Origin: Lactarius indigo
Lineage: Eukaryota; Basidiomycota; Agaricomycetes; Russulales; Russulaceae
Assembly (NCBI GenBank): GCA_025766275.1
Contig: JAFKAC010000001.1
Span: 1,116,001-1,180,000, forward strand
Length of the DNA stretch: 64,000 bases
Direction: 5' to 3'
Made by a program: the position numbers and the translations under genes. Shown piece by piece: positions 1 through 12,877 of the stretch (within the stretch, counting starts at the first letter, position 1; each line of letters opens with the position of its first letter). The notes beneath the pieces were generated by a model that ran no database searches, was not told the DNA's origin, and worked only from the letters and a program-made list of their open reading frames with translations.

Positions 1-1279
1 AAGAATGTCGGGAAGCGGCTCGGCTATCTCCAATACCTGGATGCTTTACTCCTCGCTGAAAAGGGACTTATCCATGCGGATATTCCCAAGGAGACCCGAT
101 TCAGTCGAGACTATGAGACGTGAGTTACTCAAAGTACCTCCTGTCCTTCCTTGTTTAATGTTTCCTAGATACATCGGTGCTCTACACAGCTATCTTACGT
201 CTTTTGTACGTCGCACGCAGCCACTTGTCGACATCGACTCGAAACAAACTGGCACGGTTGAGGAGTTCGGCATAAAATGGGATGCCGGCGAACTCGAGGG
301 TTGGATAGACGAGGGCCACAAGGCACCCCCCGATGGCAGTGAGGAGGGTATCTGGTGTACAGCGTGTGAGTATTCCACCACGATGATGTGGCGTATCCCA
401 TTTTACCGTTAGCAAGGCCAAAAACTGTATTCAAAGCAGACCGTATACGACGCCCATCTCACCTCAAAAAAGCATATCAAAGCCACCTCTAGGCAAGCCT
501 CGTCAGACCAGCCTCCTTCCAACCCCAATGGCCCCCCCTCTTCTACGCCCACTCCTGCTAGCAATGGAGCACCGTCAAAGAATAAACATCGCACCACGGC
601 GCTATTAACTTACCTCGCAACGGCTCTCCTCGAGGACTTATTGCCGACTCTTAATGATACCAAGGCAAACGTCGAACGGCGTTTCTCGCTGACTGCTAAA
701 GAGCGCGAGCAGGAGATCATGGAATCCCAGAAACCACCTGCTCCCTTACCGTCAGCTGGGCCCGAGGCTGGTGGGGAGGAGGAAGAGGAAGAAGAGCGGA
801 TCTACAACCCTTTGAAGCTCCCGATGGGTTGGGACGGCAAGCCGATTCCGTATTGGCTTTACAAGCTCCATGGGCTGGGTGTGGAATACCGGTGTGAGAT
901 CTGCTCAGATCACGTGTATATGGGGCGGTGAGTACTCGCGGTTACGTGACCGAGACGACAGCTAAGGTGACTGTAGGAAAAATTTTGAGCGGCATTTCCA
1001 AGAATCGAGACATGCGTTCGGCATGCGCGCTCTTGGCTTGCCCAACACGAAGCACTTCCACGAGATCACTAAGATCGAGGATGCTATGGCCTGTACGTAC
1101 CCGTTCGCTCTATGATCTATCGCATACTCATACTCCCACCTACAGTGGCTGAGCGGCTGAAACGAGAGGGCCGGCACGAGATCTTTGAGCAGGAGACGAT
1201 GGAGGAGTTGGAGGATGAGGAGGGCAACGTCTATAATCGCAAGACATATGACGATCTTAAGAAGCAAGGTCTCATCTGA
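1..1279 (+). CDS. SF3A3: Splicing factor 3a subunit 3 (SF3a60/Prp9), C-terminal part, 5' truncated by window
   Basis: SF3a60 is a subunit of the U2 snRNP SF3a complex and acts in prespliceosome assembly in the nucleus. The gene enters the window open in frame 1. I read five exons: 1-119, 169-365, 417-927, 977-1092 and 1146-1279, with short GT-AG introns. Exons 2/3 join to give a C2H2 finger (WCTAC followed by [10 protein letters not shown]), as in Prp9. Exons 3/4 encode the family's most conserved block ([20 protein letters not shown], then CEIC and [14 protein letters not shown]), the matrin-type finger. The protein ends in [12 protein letters not shown], as family members do. The acidic EEEEEE stretch before the conserved block is also typical. 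No damage is seen. The family assignment is very secure; the N-terminal part lies outside the window. Confidence 0.95.
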
Positions 1280-1464
1280 CACTGCGATGATTCTTTTGGT
1301 CTATTGGTCCTGTCATTTTTGTTGTCTTTCAATGTAGCCCGCGTGTATCTCGTGCGGTGACGCGACCCATGTATTACGTCAGAAAACATCGCTCCCAAAT
1401 CAGGAGCCAACGCTGATCCCAGCTGAACACAGGTAATTCAGTTGGTACTCTTCCTAGACTCGTT

Positions 1465-4400
1465 ATGCACTTGTATCTTGGGGAGAATCCTCGGACGATC
1501 TACCTCGTCACAAGCTCACAAGAAGAAATTGACGGGCGTCCCAGACGAGCCTTGGTCTTCCGAGCAGCCCAGGAGAACCCTGACAAGGCCATTGTTGAAT
1601 TTCTTCCCAAGGACCAGGTCAACCTCGCGAATTCGGTGCGCCTGACGAGTAGAGTGGTCAAGGGGTGCTTGGGCCTCATTCATGTCGCGGAAGGTGCGTC
1701 CAAGGGCTACTCTGTGTACCACAGAGTCGCGGCTGAACAACAACCACCGCATAGATCTCTTCCTCGCCGTCATCACCTCTGCCACGGAGATCGGAAACAC
1801 CAGACCGACAGCGGATTCCCCAGAGTCCGTCGCAAAGATCCACGAGGTCAATTTTTACAGCTTGACGTCTTCCGTATGGGACGATCTCTCCGTCGTCGGG
1901 GACAGCCTGCCCAGCCCTACGTTTGAGGAACAACAAGTCGACGTCATGTCGCTACGCGAGATACGCGACTCGTACCCGCAAAATGTCGCGCCGCCACCTG
2001 TGTTCGAACACCCCTGCGCCGCGCTGAAAAAAATCCTGTCCTCCGGCTCGTTTTACTATGCCCTCGGCCCACACTGGGATATCTCCTCGCGGCTCGCCGA
2101 GCGTTTATCGCGCGACTCTGGCGTGGCCGATGTCGGCGCGTTCGACGACCGCTTCGTGTGGAACGAGTACATCGTCCGCAGCTTGCTTGATTTCCGGGAG
2201 CGTCTGGACATGCAGGAACGAGAGGACCTGGACCGGTGTCAGTTTATCGTGCGCAAACTTTCTTGTCGTTCGGTTTTTAGACGGTCCAAATTCCTTGAGA
2301 GGATAGGTCCTTGCCATACAAGGCTTCGCTGGCATTTTCACGATACCGCTACCTGCGCCGCCGACCAATGGCGCTCCGACCGTTGCAACGCTCAGTTTGA
2401 TTTCCCGTTTGGGCGCCAAGCGCGCCGGGACACGTTTCAACACGCGTGGTGTCGATGATGACGGAAACACCGCCAATTTCGTCGAGGTAAGAAGCCCGTT
2501 GCAAGGTCAAGCTGATGTGACGCTCATCGTTCCTTCAGACGGAAACGATCTTAGTTACGGAGCACCACTGCTTCAGCTACACTCAAGTGCGCGGAAGCGT
2601 CCCACGTAAGGCATACACTAAGAAAACGCATTTATTTACTCACGCTTGATGCCGCTCAGTGTTCTGGGAGCAGCAAGGGTTGCAGACGTTTGGCCAGCGG
2701 ATCCAAATTACCCGTCCCCAAGCGTCGCAGCCGGCATTCGAAAGGCACTTCGCGCACCTGACGGAACAGTACGGCTACGTCCATGCTATCAACCTTCTCG
2801 GAAGCAAGGACGCAGAGGCAAACCTGACCTCGGCATATGCGCGACACCTGCACATCGCCAAGGGCGTGTGGGGCGACGACATCGGTATCACCCATTACGA
2901 CTTTCACCAGGCCGTGCGCGTCAGCGGGCACGACAGCGTCATGCGAGACTTGAGGTGCGCCCCTCGGTTCCCGCGCTTTATCAGGTCCTAATAATATACC
3001 GGTGCAGGCGGCTGGGAAGCGTGGCTGATAACTTAGACCGCTTTGGGTTCACCATGTGCGACGCGGGCACGGACGAGATCATTACGGAACAGAAGGGCGT
3101 CTTCCGTACGAACTGTCTTGACTGGTACGTCCGCTCCCGCCATGGTTGTGTTGCATGGGCTGACGAGGAGCGGCGCGACAGCCTGGATCGTACAAACTTC
3201 GTGCAGGACATCCTGTCCCGGACGAGCGTGGAGCAGTATCTGCTCCTCGTCCGGAGAGAATGGGTGAACTCAAACTCGTTGTGGTCGTACCACCGCGAGC
3301 TGTGGGCCGAGAATGGAGACGCGCTGTCAAGGATATACGCCGGCACTGGTGCCCTCAATACGAGCTTCACGCGGAGCGGAAAGCGCACCCTCGCAGGTAT
3401 GAACCGTGCCTTGCGTTACGGCCACGTCGCTTAACCCTTAGTTCCGCAGGCGTCTTATCAGACGCGACTAAAAGCGTTTCGAGAGCATATATCAACAATT
3501 TCCAGGACAAGGGAAAGCAGATCGCCATTGACATGTTTCTGGTTTGTTTCGTCGCTTTCCCGGGCTGTCCGTCCCCTTACTGATATGCGGCTAGGGGAAC
3601 CTCAGCAACCAAACACAAGTTACCATTTTTGACCCAATCCACGACTCCGTCCGCGCCGCTTTAGATGCTAGGTTCGTGTCCCACTCTCAATCCGAGGCCG
3701 TTATACCCGGCTCATGGTGTTTGTGCTAGACTTTCAGAATACTCTACTACAAGAAATTGCTCAATTTTCGTTGGGACATGGAATCTCAACGGTAGAGTAT
3801 GTGACGTGGTCTACCAACCATTGATAACGCTGGCTACATATGTCGTATAGGCGCCGACAGAATCGCTTCTTCCCTGGCTTTTCCCTAGAGAATGTACGTC
3901 ACTTCTTCTACTGAACGAACGCTCGTGCTGAGTATGAGGTCCCAGCACTTCCCGAGTAAGACTTTGATTCTGTAACCCCACTGTCCTTTGGAGACAATGA
4001 CCTTTACAGACCAGACTTAATGGTTCTCGGTTTTCAAGAGATCGTCCCATTAACAGCACAGCAGATCGTACAAACTGACCCAGAAAAAAAGAACGACACT
4101 CATTCATCCTGCTTCAGCGCCATAGCTCACATGTTGTTTATAGACGCATATGGGAAAACAAAATCGTCGAAACTTTAGATCGACGTCCTAATAAGAAGTG
4201 TGACTATATCCTTCTGCGCAGCGAACAGGTATTGGACCATACGTGATTCTGTCAAGCGCGCTTACAGCTATTTACTTAGCTAGTCGGAACGGCGTTGATC
4301 GTCCTCGTAAAATCAGAACTGACTGCCGTTATCCGCAACGTGGAGGCAACAAAATGCAAGGTCTGTCCAGAACCCTCCCAGACATGAGTACTGGAATTAA

Positions 4401-5622
4401 CCCGAACGCAGACCGGATTACGTGGCATGTCCGGTAACAAGGGCGCTGTCAGCGTCCGATTGGAATACCACGACACCAGTTTTTGTTTTATCACTGCCCA
4501 TCTGGCCGCCGGTCACGCGAACATGGACGAACGGAACGCCGACTACCGAACCATCGTCAATGGATTGCACTTTCTACGGGGAAAGACTATCGAAAGCCAT
4601 GAGTACGTTTTCCTAAGTTTCGTCATGAAGTGCTCTCATGAACGCCGCGGCGCGCAGCAACGTGATCTGGCTAGCGGACACGAACTATCGCGTTGACCTC
4701 GACAATGCTTCAGTCCGCGCGTACGCTGAAGATGATGCTCTGGACATGCTGCTCGCTGCAGACCAGTTAAATTACGTCATGAGCACAGGCGCGGCATTTT
4801 CGGGCTACGTCGAGGGTCCGATCTTGTTTCGGCCGACGTACAGGTACGATGTGGGGACCGACAACTACGACACGAGCGAGAAAATGCGTATTCCTGCTTG
4901 GACGGGTACGTCATCTGGTCTTCCAGAGAATATATCGTAACATGGAGCGCATAGATCGAGTATTATACCGAGGGAGCAAGCTTGACCTGTCCATATACTC
5001 CCGTGCAGAGCTCAGGGGGTCAGATCACCGGCCTGGTATGTTCGGTGCCTCAGAACGTCGCTTTGGCTGACGGGATGTCTAGTATACGCTGCGTTCCGCG
5101 CTACGGTCCATATCATCGATCATGCGAAGAAGAGTGCTCTTGGCCGTTTACTTATGGAGAGCGTCTCTTCGACGGCGCCAGGTGAAACCCTCGACGAGAA
5201 GCTCGCAGCACTCACATTTCCGCATTCCGACGACTGTGAGTCACGTGACTCGGATGTACCCAGACGGCTCTTTTACTGACGACAACTGCAGTGCCACCGC
5301 CCAGTTCGGAGACAGAGGCATGGTGGGATACCCCAGGTGATCGACTCACTTCCACTTTCGGAGGAAAAAAAAAACAGCGCTGAACATAAATACAGATCAC
5401 CCGAACGGCGTCGTTCCTGCCTCGGCGGATATAGACCTTTCCGTGCCGCAGCGGGGAAACCCATTCGACTCGCCGCTCGACTCCCCGTTGTCGGCTTCGC
5501 CGTCCTCGTCCGATGAGGAGCTGTTCAATCATGCGCTTGCGCTGCAGACGCCTATGGTCCCCTCGAAGAAGCCACCGCCACCGCCTCCTCCGCCACCACG
5601 CCAAAAAGCGGGAGATAGCTGA
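1465..5622 (+). CDS. Synaptojanin-like phosphoinositide phosphatase (Sac domain + inositol 5-phosphatase)
   Basis: This is a two-domain phosphoinositide phosphatase like yeast Inp52/Inp53, expected to remove 4- and 5-phosphates from membrane phosphoinositides in endocytosis and trafficking. The start MHLYLGENPRTIYLV matches Sac-domain N termini. About a dozen short introns interrupt the gene. The Sac catalytic motif is rebuilt across an intron near 3122-3180 as RTNCLDCLDRTN, so the CX5R(T/S) signature is intact and the Sac domain should be active. The 5-phosphatase domain follows (about 3770-5120): GTWNLNGR, GFQEIV, MSGNKGAVSVR, HLAAGHAN, WLADTNYR, the split PAWTDRVLYRG and SDHRPVYA. The C terminus is acidic and ends in a run of about nine prolines, a possible SH3-protein docking site. 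The stop follows RQKAGDS. Length is roughly 1,100 residues. The WLAD motif has Ala where many animal enzymes have Gly. Confidence 0.92.
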
Positions 5623-6213
5623 GGCACTGGGGAGGCCTGGCTGGCAGGCAGGAAGTACAGCAGACTTTCTGTGCATCGGAAATAGATACATCGAAGTGTA
5701 CGATGTTTGTTGTCTACTCCTTTACACCAGGAAATTCATACCATCCATCCCGAGGATGGGCCCAGCTATGACCCTGCCTACACTAAAAGTGGTTACAGTA
5801 AAATTGAAATGAGCAATCAACGTTATACTAATCAACCCCGATATAGTACTACAGTATTCCACCCAAGGCTGCCGCCATGAAGGACCCGCGACCCTTACTT
5901 AAACCCTAATCCTATAGAGTCTGCAAACGCAAGCGGTTCTGTACAGTATACACGTTGACAGAACGGCAACATCGGGTGAAATTCCTACTTTCACAATTTT
6001 ACTATCGGTGCTGTGCTATATTGTATTTCTCGATGGGCTTGTCGAATGGAAGTTTCTTGATTGACAGGTGTACTTACAAATACAAGCCAATGTTAATTAT
6101 GCCTAATTGGTCGAGGCAGTGTTCGAGCTACCAAGACCCTCTTCCCAGGTCTAAGGGTTCTCGAGTACTCCTCTCTCTGCAGACCTCATCGTTACATTCT
6201 TTGACATTCAGAA
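5623..6213. other. Intergenic, synaptojanin-like to DUF6535 gene
   Basis: No supported gene, RNA or repeat is seen. It must hold the 3' end of the upstream transcript and the promoter of the downstream one. Confidence 0.5.
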
Positions 6214-9200
6214 ATGGCTTCACCCAGCTCGGATCTGGATATTGAGGCCCAAAACAATAGCGTTACGGAGACCCAACCTCCAATTATTCCAAATTCTCCA
6301 CCTACTACAAATGCAGCAAATACCCAGCTACCAACTGCCGCAGATCCTCAGCCCCAGGCCACAAATACGCAACGAACTGTCGATGATCCAGACGTCCAGC
6401 GGGGTATGTTGGCTTGTTCATTTCACGATGTATAATCTCATCCGTGTACCAGGCGAGAACCACGGAGACTCTTCTGATGGGCTCTGGTCCATGTACCTCG
6501 CTGTGTCAGAGAAGGTGGGAAGAGAGGTGATTGAGAACTGGAAGGGAGACGCAGAAGGAATCCTCGTATTCGTGAGTCCTACTCTTCACCAACTCGTACA
6601 TATCCATCATCTAAACCACATATTGAAGACTGGTCTATTCTCCGCCACTGTCGCCGCCTTTATTATTGAAGGCTACAAGAATTTATCTCCCGATTCCAGC
6701 GATACGACCAATGCGCTCCTCACTCAAATATCTGGGCAGCTTGTCAACATCTCTACTGGTACACCCCTCACGAGCGTTGCAGCCTTGGTTGCAGCGCAGG
6801 GAAATCACCCATTCAAACCAGCAGCTTCCGCCGTCAGGGTCAACGTGTTATGGTTTTCCAGTTTGGTCCTCAGCTTGAATTGTGCGCTTTCCGCGACATT
6901 GATGCAACAATGGGCCCGACGGTATCAGGACCTCACGCAGCGCCGCGATGCACTTCACAGGCGCGGGCGTATGCAAGCATATATATTTGACGGCATGAGT
7001 AGATTCCAAATCCTAGCACAGGCCGTCGTGCCAATTTCCACACTCCTACACATATCGGTCTTCCTCTTTTTCGCCGGGCTTGTCGAGTTTCTTTTTCCGA
7101 TCCAAACGGCCGTCGCATATTCCGCCCTCATCTGCATCGGGATGTCCGCTCTCCCGTACGCACTTTTGACGATTTTACCAAGCATTTATTTCAATTGCCC
7201 GTATGGTACACCCCTGTCTGGATTCGTCTGGCGTATATGCCAGTTTGCTGTGCTCCAAATCCTTTTAGCTATTCGACGTATTACGGACCAGTTTCACGGA
7301 CTTTTACCTACCCCATGGCGCTGCAACGACCGGGGGGCCATGACTCTCAACAACCAGATTGTAAAGTATCGCACATGGATCTCGCATGGTCAACGGAAGA
7401 GTGTCGAGCTTAGCGCCTATAAAGCCGAGCCAAAGGTGGTCACACGCGCTCTTGAATGGACACTCACAGCTCTCGACGAAGACAAGGAGATCGAAGATTT
7501 TGCCGCACGAGTACCTGGATTCTTCGACTCTCGTGTTGTCCCAGATGCAACATTGGCTGTCCTTCTCCTTATGTCCCATCACCCAAACACTGACCCCATC
7601 TTCGGGTCCCGTCTATACGATCTCCTCAAGACCTGTATACCAGAGACGATGATTCTCGACGAAAAGACGCGCAAGAACCGTTTGCGGATTTGTCTGAACT
7701 GCCTGTGGTATTTTGGAAGGGCGTACAATCAGCGTGGGGTTTCTCAGCCGTTGCCGTCCTATTTCCCAGACGCCCTCGCCAGTCCAGAGATCATTCGTCG
7801 TATTCAGGCTGAAGAGGACCCCGGTGTCCGTCTGATTGGGCGCTGTTTTGTGGCGTTGGTCGTAAACAAGCTCGCGGCCGACCTCGACTCACGTACCAGT
7901 CCAGTTAGCGACAGGGAGCTGGCGTGCCTATCTGTTGTCCTCGGTACCAACAGACGTGAAGTAAAGCTTTTGCTCGACTGGCGTGGTGTCGTCGCACTGA
8001 TGAACGTGATTTCACTCACGTTTGGCGAGATTGGCGGCTTGATCGCTGAAACACTGCCATCGGATGTGGTTCAATGGACTCTTGGAATTCTCTCCCAAGC
8101 ACTTTCATCTCATGGGAACCCTGAAGTACAGCTAGATCAACCAATCGCTATAATCAGTGGTTCTGACGGGACGTTTGAATACATCTTCGTATCCCGCCTC
8201 CTTAACCTCGTCAATACGTGCATACAAGTGACCCCACAGGCGGCGGCAATTCACACAGGAGTACGCGTGAGCTGTCTCCGGATGTGTCTGAAAGGTCTGT
8301 GGTATGTTGGACGAGCGTTTAATCAGCTCGGGAACTCTGTGCCTTTGCCATCCTACATCTACGTCGCCTTCACCAACTCAGACATGACTTATCGCATACG
8401 CGAACAAAGTGACCTCGCTGTCCGTGGGATAGGACGTTGTGTTGATGCGTTAATCGTAAACAAGCTCGCAGCAGACATCAAGTCACGCAATGCTCCGGCC
8501 AGTAATGACGAGCTGGCGTGCTTATCAGTCATCCTTGGCACCAAGAACGATGACGTGGTGCTTTTGCTCAGCCATCCAGGCGCCATCGAATTTACGAATA
8601 TAATTTTCCTCGCATGGGCCATTATCGACTTCGCCGTCTCTGCCAGAGTGTCTTCGGACGTCCCGGGTGTAGTCCAACAGACGTCTGACATCCTCTGTCA
8701 GGCTCTTCCAGATGAATTGAATGCCGCAATACGGGACCAGACAGCTACTCTGATAAATGTTTCTGACGGTCAGTGTGGATCCATACTCTTTTCTCGTTTT
8801 TGAGGCCTAAAGGTGTACATCAGAGATATCATCGGTCGCCCCTGGTATACACAAGAGGGTTTTATGGGATTTACCCATGTGTCTGTGGAACGTGTTGAGA
8901 GCGTCCAATGAGCGCGGGGACTCGATTCCGTTGCCGTCCTACATCTACGGCGCTTTCACCAACCCGGAAATGACCCGTCGCATACGCGAGCAACGTGACC
9001 CTGTTGTCCGTGTGATAGGATGTTGTGTTGCGGCGTTGGTCGTAAACAAGCTGGCGGTCGACATCAAGTCGCGCAATACTCTCGTCAGCGACAACGAGCT
9101 GGTATGCATATCGGGTATCCTGGGTACCAGCAGTCATGATGTGGAGCTTTTGCTTACCTGGCCTGGTGCCGTCATCGTCGTCGCACTTACGAACATGATT

Positions 9201-11322
9201 TCAACTACTTTCGACAAGGTTCACGGTTCGGTTATCACTGGCAACACAGTTCTATCAACTGTACTGGGTATTGTCCAGCAGACACTCGGCGTCCTCTCCC
9301 AAGCACATTCGGCTCAGGGGAGACTGCAGCTTGAACAGACAATTACCAGACCCGACGGTTCCGACGGGGAGCTTGAACGCATCTTCGTATCCCACCTCCT
9401 TAACCTCCTCAATACCCGCATACCAGTAGCCTCACGTTTTACGATGGAAGTGCGCACAAGCTGTGTACGGATGTGCTTGGAAAGCCTGTGGAACGTTACA
9501 AGAGCGTCCATCGAGTGCGCCAGCCTGGTGCCTTTGCCGTCTTACATCTGCACCGCTTTTTCCAATCCAGAGATGACTCGTTGCATACGTGAACAACGCG
9601 AACTTGCTGCCTGCGAGATAGGATATTGCGTCGGGGCGCTGGTCGTAAACAAGCTTGCAGCAGACATCAAGTCACGCATTGCTCCGGCCAGTAATGACGA
9701 GCTGGCATGCTTATCAGTCATCCTTGGCACCAAGAACGATGACGTGGTGCTTTTACTTAGCCATCCAGGCGCCATCGAATTTACGAATATAATTTTCCTC
9801 GCATGGGCCATTATCGACTTCGCCGTCTCTGCCAGAGTGTCTTCGGACGTCCCGGGTGTAGTCCAACAGACGTCTGACATCCTCTGTCAGGCTCTTCCAG
9901 ATGAATTGAATGCCGCAATGCGGGATCAGACAGCTACTCTGATAAATGTTTCTGACGGTCAGTGTGGATCCATACTCTTTTCTCGTTTTTGAGGCCTAAA
10001 GGTGTACATCAGAGATATCATCGGTCGCCCCTGGTATACACAAGAGGGTTTTATGGGATTTACCCATGTGTCTGTGGAACGTGTTGAGAGCGTCCAATGA
10101 GCGCGGGGACTCGATTCCGTTGCCGTCCTACATCTACGGCGCTTTCACCAACCCGGAAATGACCCGTCGCATACGCGAGCAACGTGACCCTGTTGTCCGT
10201 GTGATAGGATGTTGTGTTGCGGCGTTGGTCGTAAACAAGCTCGCGGCCGACATCAGCTCGCACGTCGTTCCAGTCGGCGATGAGGAGCTGGCTTGCCTAT
10301 CGGCCATCCTTGACACCGAGACCCACAACGTGATACTTTGGCTTAGACACCCTGGCGCTATCGAACTTGCAGGCATAGTTTCTCTCGCCTTAGAAGTTGT
10401 CTGTTCCTTGGTCGCCGACACAGTACCGTCGCATGTACAGGACGTAGTCCAACAGACGCTCGATTTCATCTCCCAGGCTCTTCCAGTCGAAGGGATTGCT
10501 CATCAGTCTCTGGACCAGACGATTGATCTAATAAACGCTTCTGATAGCAACTTTGAACTCATCGTCTCATCCAATCTTCAAAAATTCCTCGAGCTGTGCA
10601 TATCAAATACCTCACCCCTCAGGGAGCTGCGCACGAGCTGTCTGCGGTTATGTCTGAAGAGCCTGTGGTGTTTTGTAAGATTGTACCATCGGCGCGATGG
10701 TTCTATACCGTTTCCGTCCTATTTCCCCCTCGTCCACGCTAGTCCAGAGATCACCCACCTCGTTCAAACAGAACCGGACCCAATTACCCGTGTGATAGGA
10801 CGTTGCTTCGAGGCATTGGTCGTAGTCAAGCTTGTGGAAGATACCAACTCGCTCACTGACGAGGATGTTGTATTCTTATCGGGAATCCTGGGTAAAGAGA
10901 GCCATATTGTGTGGCTTTGGCTTGACCAACCTGGCGCCATTGATCTCAGGAATGTCATTTCTGTCATCTCTGACGAGGTTCACACATTTTCCACAGACAA
11001 ACTGCCTGCAGACGTGCTGGAGATATTCCAACAGACGCTCAGCATCATCGCTAGAGACATCGCACGAGGTCGCAGGTCCGCTGACGAGGATCTATATATG
11101 GACCAAGTGTTGTATTTCCACAGTATATGTTCCATGGTCGCTGACAGGGGGGGACCGAATTGGCTCAAGTATCGATTAGAGTGGATATTATCGCAACTTC
11201 CCAGTGTGGAGGATAGGAACTTGAATAGGTGGCGACAGAGCGACCTAATCTCCGACGGACAATTGTCAGAGTACGGTATAGACAACAGCTCCCTTAGATC
11301 GGGCTCAGATACGACTGGCTAG
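6214..11322 (+). CDS. DUF6535 multi-pass membrane protein with six C-terminal helical repeats
   Basis: The function is unknown; DUF6535 is a family largely restricted to Agaricomycetes. I read five exons: 6214-6403, 6453-6571, 6629-8768, 8824-9957 and 10013-11322, giving 1,630 residues in one frame. The N-terminal 60 residues are Pro/Thr/Asn-rich. The DUF6535 core follows (LWSMYLAVSEKVGREVIENW, GLFSATVAAFIIEGYKNL), with about four membrane segments up to near position 7290. The remainder is six repeats of about 190 residues, each with the pattern RTSCLRMCLxSLW, PLPSYI, RxIGRCxxALVVNKLAAD and DELACLSVILGT, probably armadillo-like helices. Introns 8769-8823 and 9958-10012 are each 55 nt and contain an in-frame stop. 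If they are not spliced, this would be three ORFs ending at 8803, 9992 and 11322. I favour one gene because both splices restore repeat-compatible reading. Confidence 0.75.
8455..9050 (+). repeat. Near-identical internal duplication of DUF6535 gene, copy 1
   Basis: About 600 bp covering the second half of repeat 2, the 55-nt intron and the first half of repeat 3. It recurs 1,189 bp downstream with only a handful of mismatches, while the flanking repeats are strongly diverged. This indicates a recent duplication or gene conversion within the gene. Confidence 0.85.
9644..10239 (+). repeat. Near-identical internal duplication of DUF6535 gene, copy 2
   Basis: Second copy of the block at 8455-9050, offset by exactly 1,189 bp, with the same intron and the same in-frame TGA inside it. 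Confidence 0.85.
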
Positions 11323-11744
11323 TAGAATTCTAGGTTTTATGTGGTGTGTAAAAAGGCGGAGATACTAGTACATCCCAGCAATGGTTCGGTATAAGAACAA
11401 CTAAACAATCGCAAAACGATCACCTATCACCTACAACATACTAAAGCAAAATGTTTGTCTTCGGAGTGAGTGGAGAATGAACGCTACCTGGTGTGCTAAA
11501 GGTCTCATTCCCCCCAATAAGTACCTGAATGTGCTCACACTTGGGGTCTTGCGGTGGGTGGTAGAAAACGTTTCAGATTTATATCAACAACAGCATTTGA
11601 TGTCGCGATGAACATGTTATCAAAGATGACTACTCCACCCCTACCCTTGCCCCAAGGCGCACATGGATGGAACCAAAAAAAAAAAAAAACAAGAAACGGA
11701 AGGTTGTTTAATTGTACACAATTAGCGTCAAAATATTTAGAGGT
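11323..11744. other. Intergenic, convergent 3' ends
   Basis: The DUF6535 gene and the minus-strand terpene synthase end towards each other here. An A-rich tract lies near 11676-11690. No gene is supported. Confidence 0.5.
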
Positions 11745-12237
11745 TTACAACAAAGAACCGTCGACAAGCAGGGGACCAATATATTCCGGGCGCTCCTTTT
11801 GTAATAAGGTCACCCAGCGTGTTCTCCCGATCTCAGGGGCCTTCTTCCCGAAGTACCGCTCTGTTTCGAAGTTCCACTGATCATTGGCTCGCACAAAGTT
11901 CCCGATCCCATCCACATATCGAGCCAGCTCGGTGTCCACTGGCTCACCAAACTTTGGAATCTTGTTCTCATAAAAGTCCATGAACTTTGCTTCTAGCTTC
12001 TTGTGGCGCTCGTGAACCCAGTTCATGGCACCTTGGATGTCGGTCTTGTGTTGGCGCATAACGATGGTTATGATGTTGTGACCGTCGTCACCTCGTGCCT
12101 GCTCCACATTGTATGAGGCAATATCCTACGGCCAGCGCCCGACTGATCAGCCTCAGAGAGTTTCAGGAGCTTGCGTGACCTACGTTGTCGAGTATGATCA
12201 TGTCAATAGCTAATATCGTCATTTCTTCGATGACAGG

Positions 12238-12252
12238 ATGGCTCACGGCTTC
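12238..12252 (+). repeat. Target-site duplication, left copy
   Basis: ATGGCTCACGGCTTC, identical to 12878-12892, flanking the SINE. Confidence 0.93.
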
Positions 12253-12877
12253 TTTTTTTTTTTTTTTTTTTTTTGAACCATTTTTATTCTGGGACAGTAC
12301 TACAGTACAAGACCAGTCTCGGACTCCCTACAGAGCCGAATTTATGAAACGAAGGTAAGTGTGACACATAGTCACGGTGCGAGACATCGGATTAAGAGAG
12401 GGCCACCTCATGAAGGAAGGCCGGGTTCCAAGGGGGGATTGGTAAGGGGGACACATGAGGTCCCGCGGTGCTACCCCAGTCCATCTGTATGTAAGTCATC
12501 CATGTCCTCATCCCTACCTCCCACACCGTCATCGCCTTCCAACCCCTCGTGAGTGGCGGAGATTGAATCGGGAAATGGGGTGGGAATGTTGGAGAGGAAT
12601 CGGGAAGGAGCTGAGTGGTTGGTGTAAGGGGTGAGAAAGGTGGGATGTCAGTGGTGACATGTGACAGAGCCCCGGGTAGTGAGCGTGATGTGGCATGATG
12701 CCATGTGTGGTAAAGGGCGGTTTTTGTTGTGTGGGGCCGGAACCCCGTGATGGTTTTTTGGAATGCACGTGCCTGCAGGGAATGCACCAACCAGGATTCG
12801 AACCCAGAGTCCGTCACCAAAGCTGTCCCATGTAAGGCAAGGGGGGAGCATTTTGCCCATTGCACCACCTCCCCCCC
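12253..12877 (-). mobile_element. tRNA-derived SINE inserted in TPS-A
   Basis: Read on the minus strand, the element begins with a G-rich run and a tRNA-like head. A box A match, TGGTGCAATGG, lies at 12857-12867, and a box B, GGTTCGAATCC, at 12794-12804, spaced as in a tRNA-type RNA polymerase III promoter. The body continues for about 500 bp and ends in AGAATAAAAATGGTTC followed by 22 adenines (12253-12274). The 15-bp direct repeat ATGGCTCACGGCTTC flanks it at 12238-12252 and 12878-12892 and equals host coding sequence, so it is a target-site duplication. The perfect duplication suggests a fairly recent insertion. No protein is encoded. It must have relied on the reverse transcriptase of a LINE. 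Confidence 0.9.

Noticed and set aside
8877..9992. Separate 371-codon and 418-codon genes after the DUF6535 ORF
   Set aside because: They lack the N-terminal domain and a credible start. Two 55-nt splices join all three into one exact frame.
12794..12867. A genuine tRNA gene on the minus strand
   Set aside because: Box A and box B fit, but no cloverleaf with paired acceptor stem is evident. It is the head of an element with poly-A and target-site duplication.
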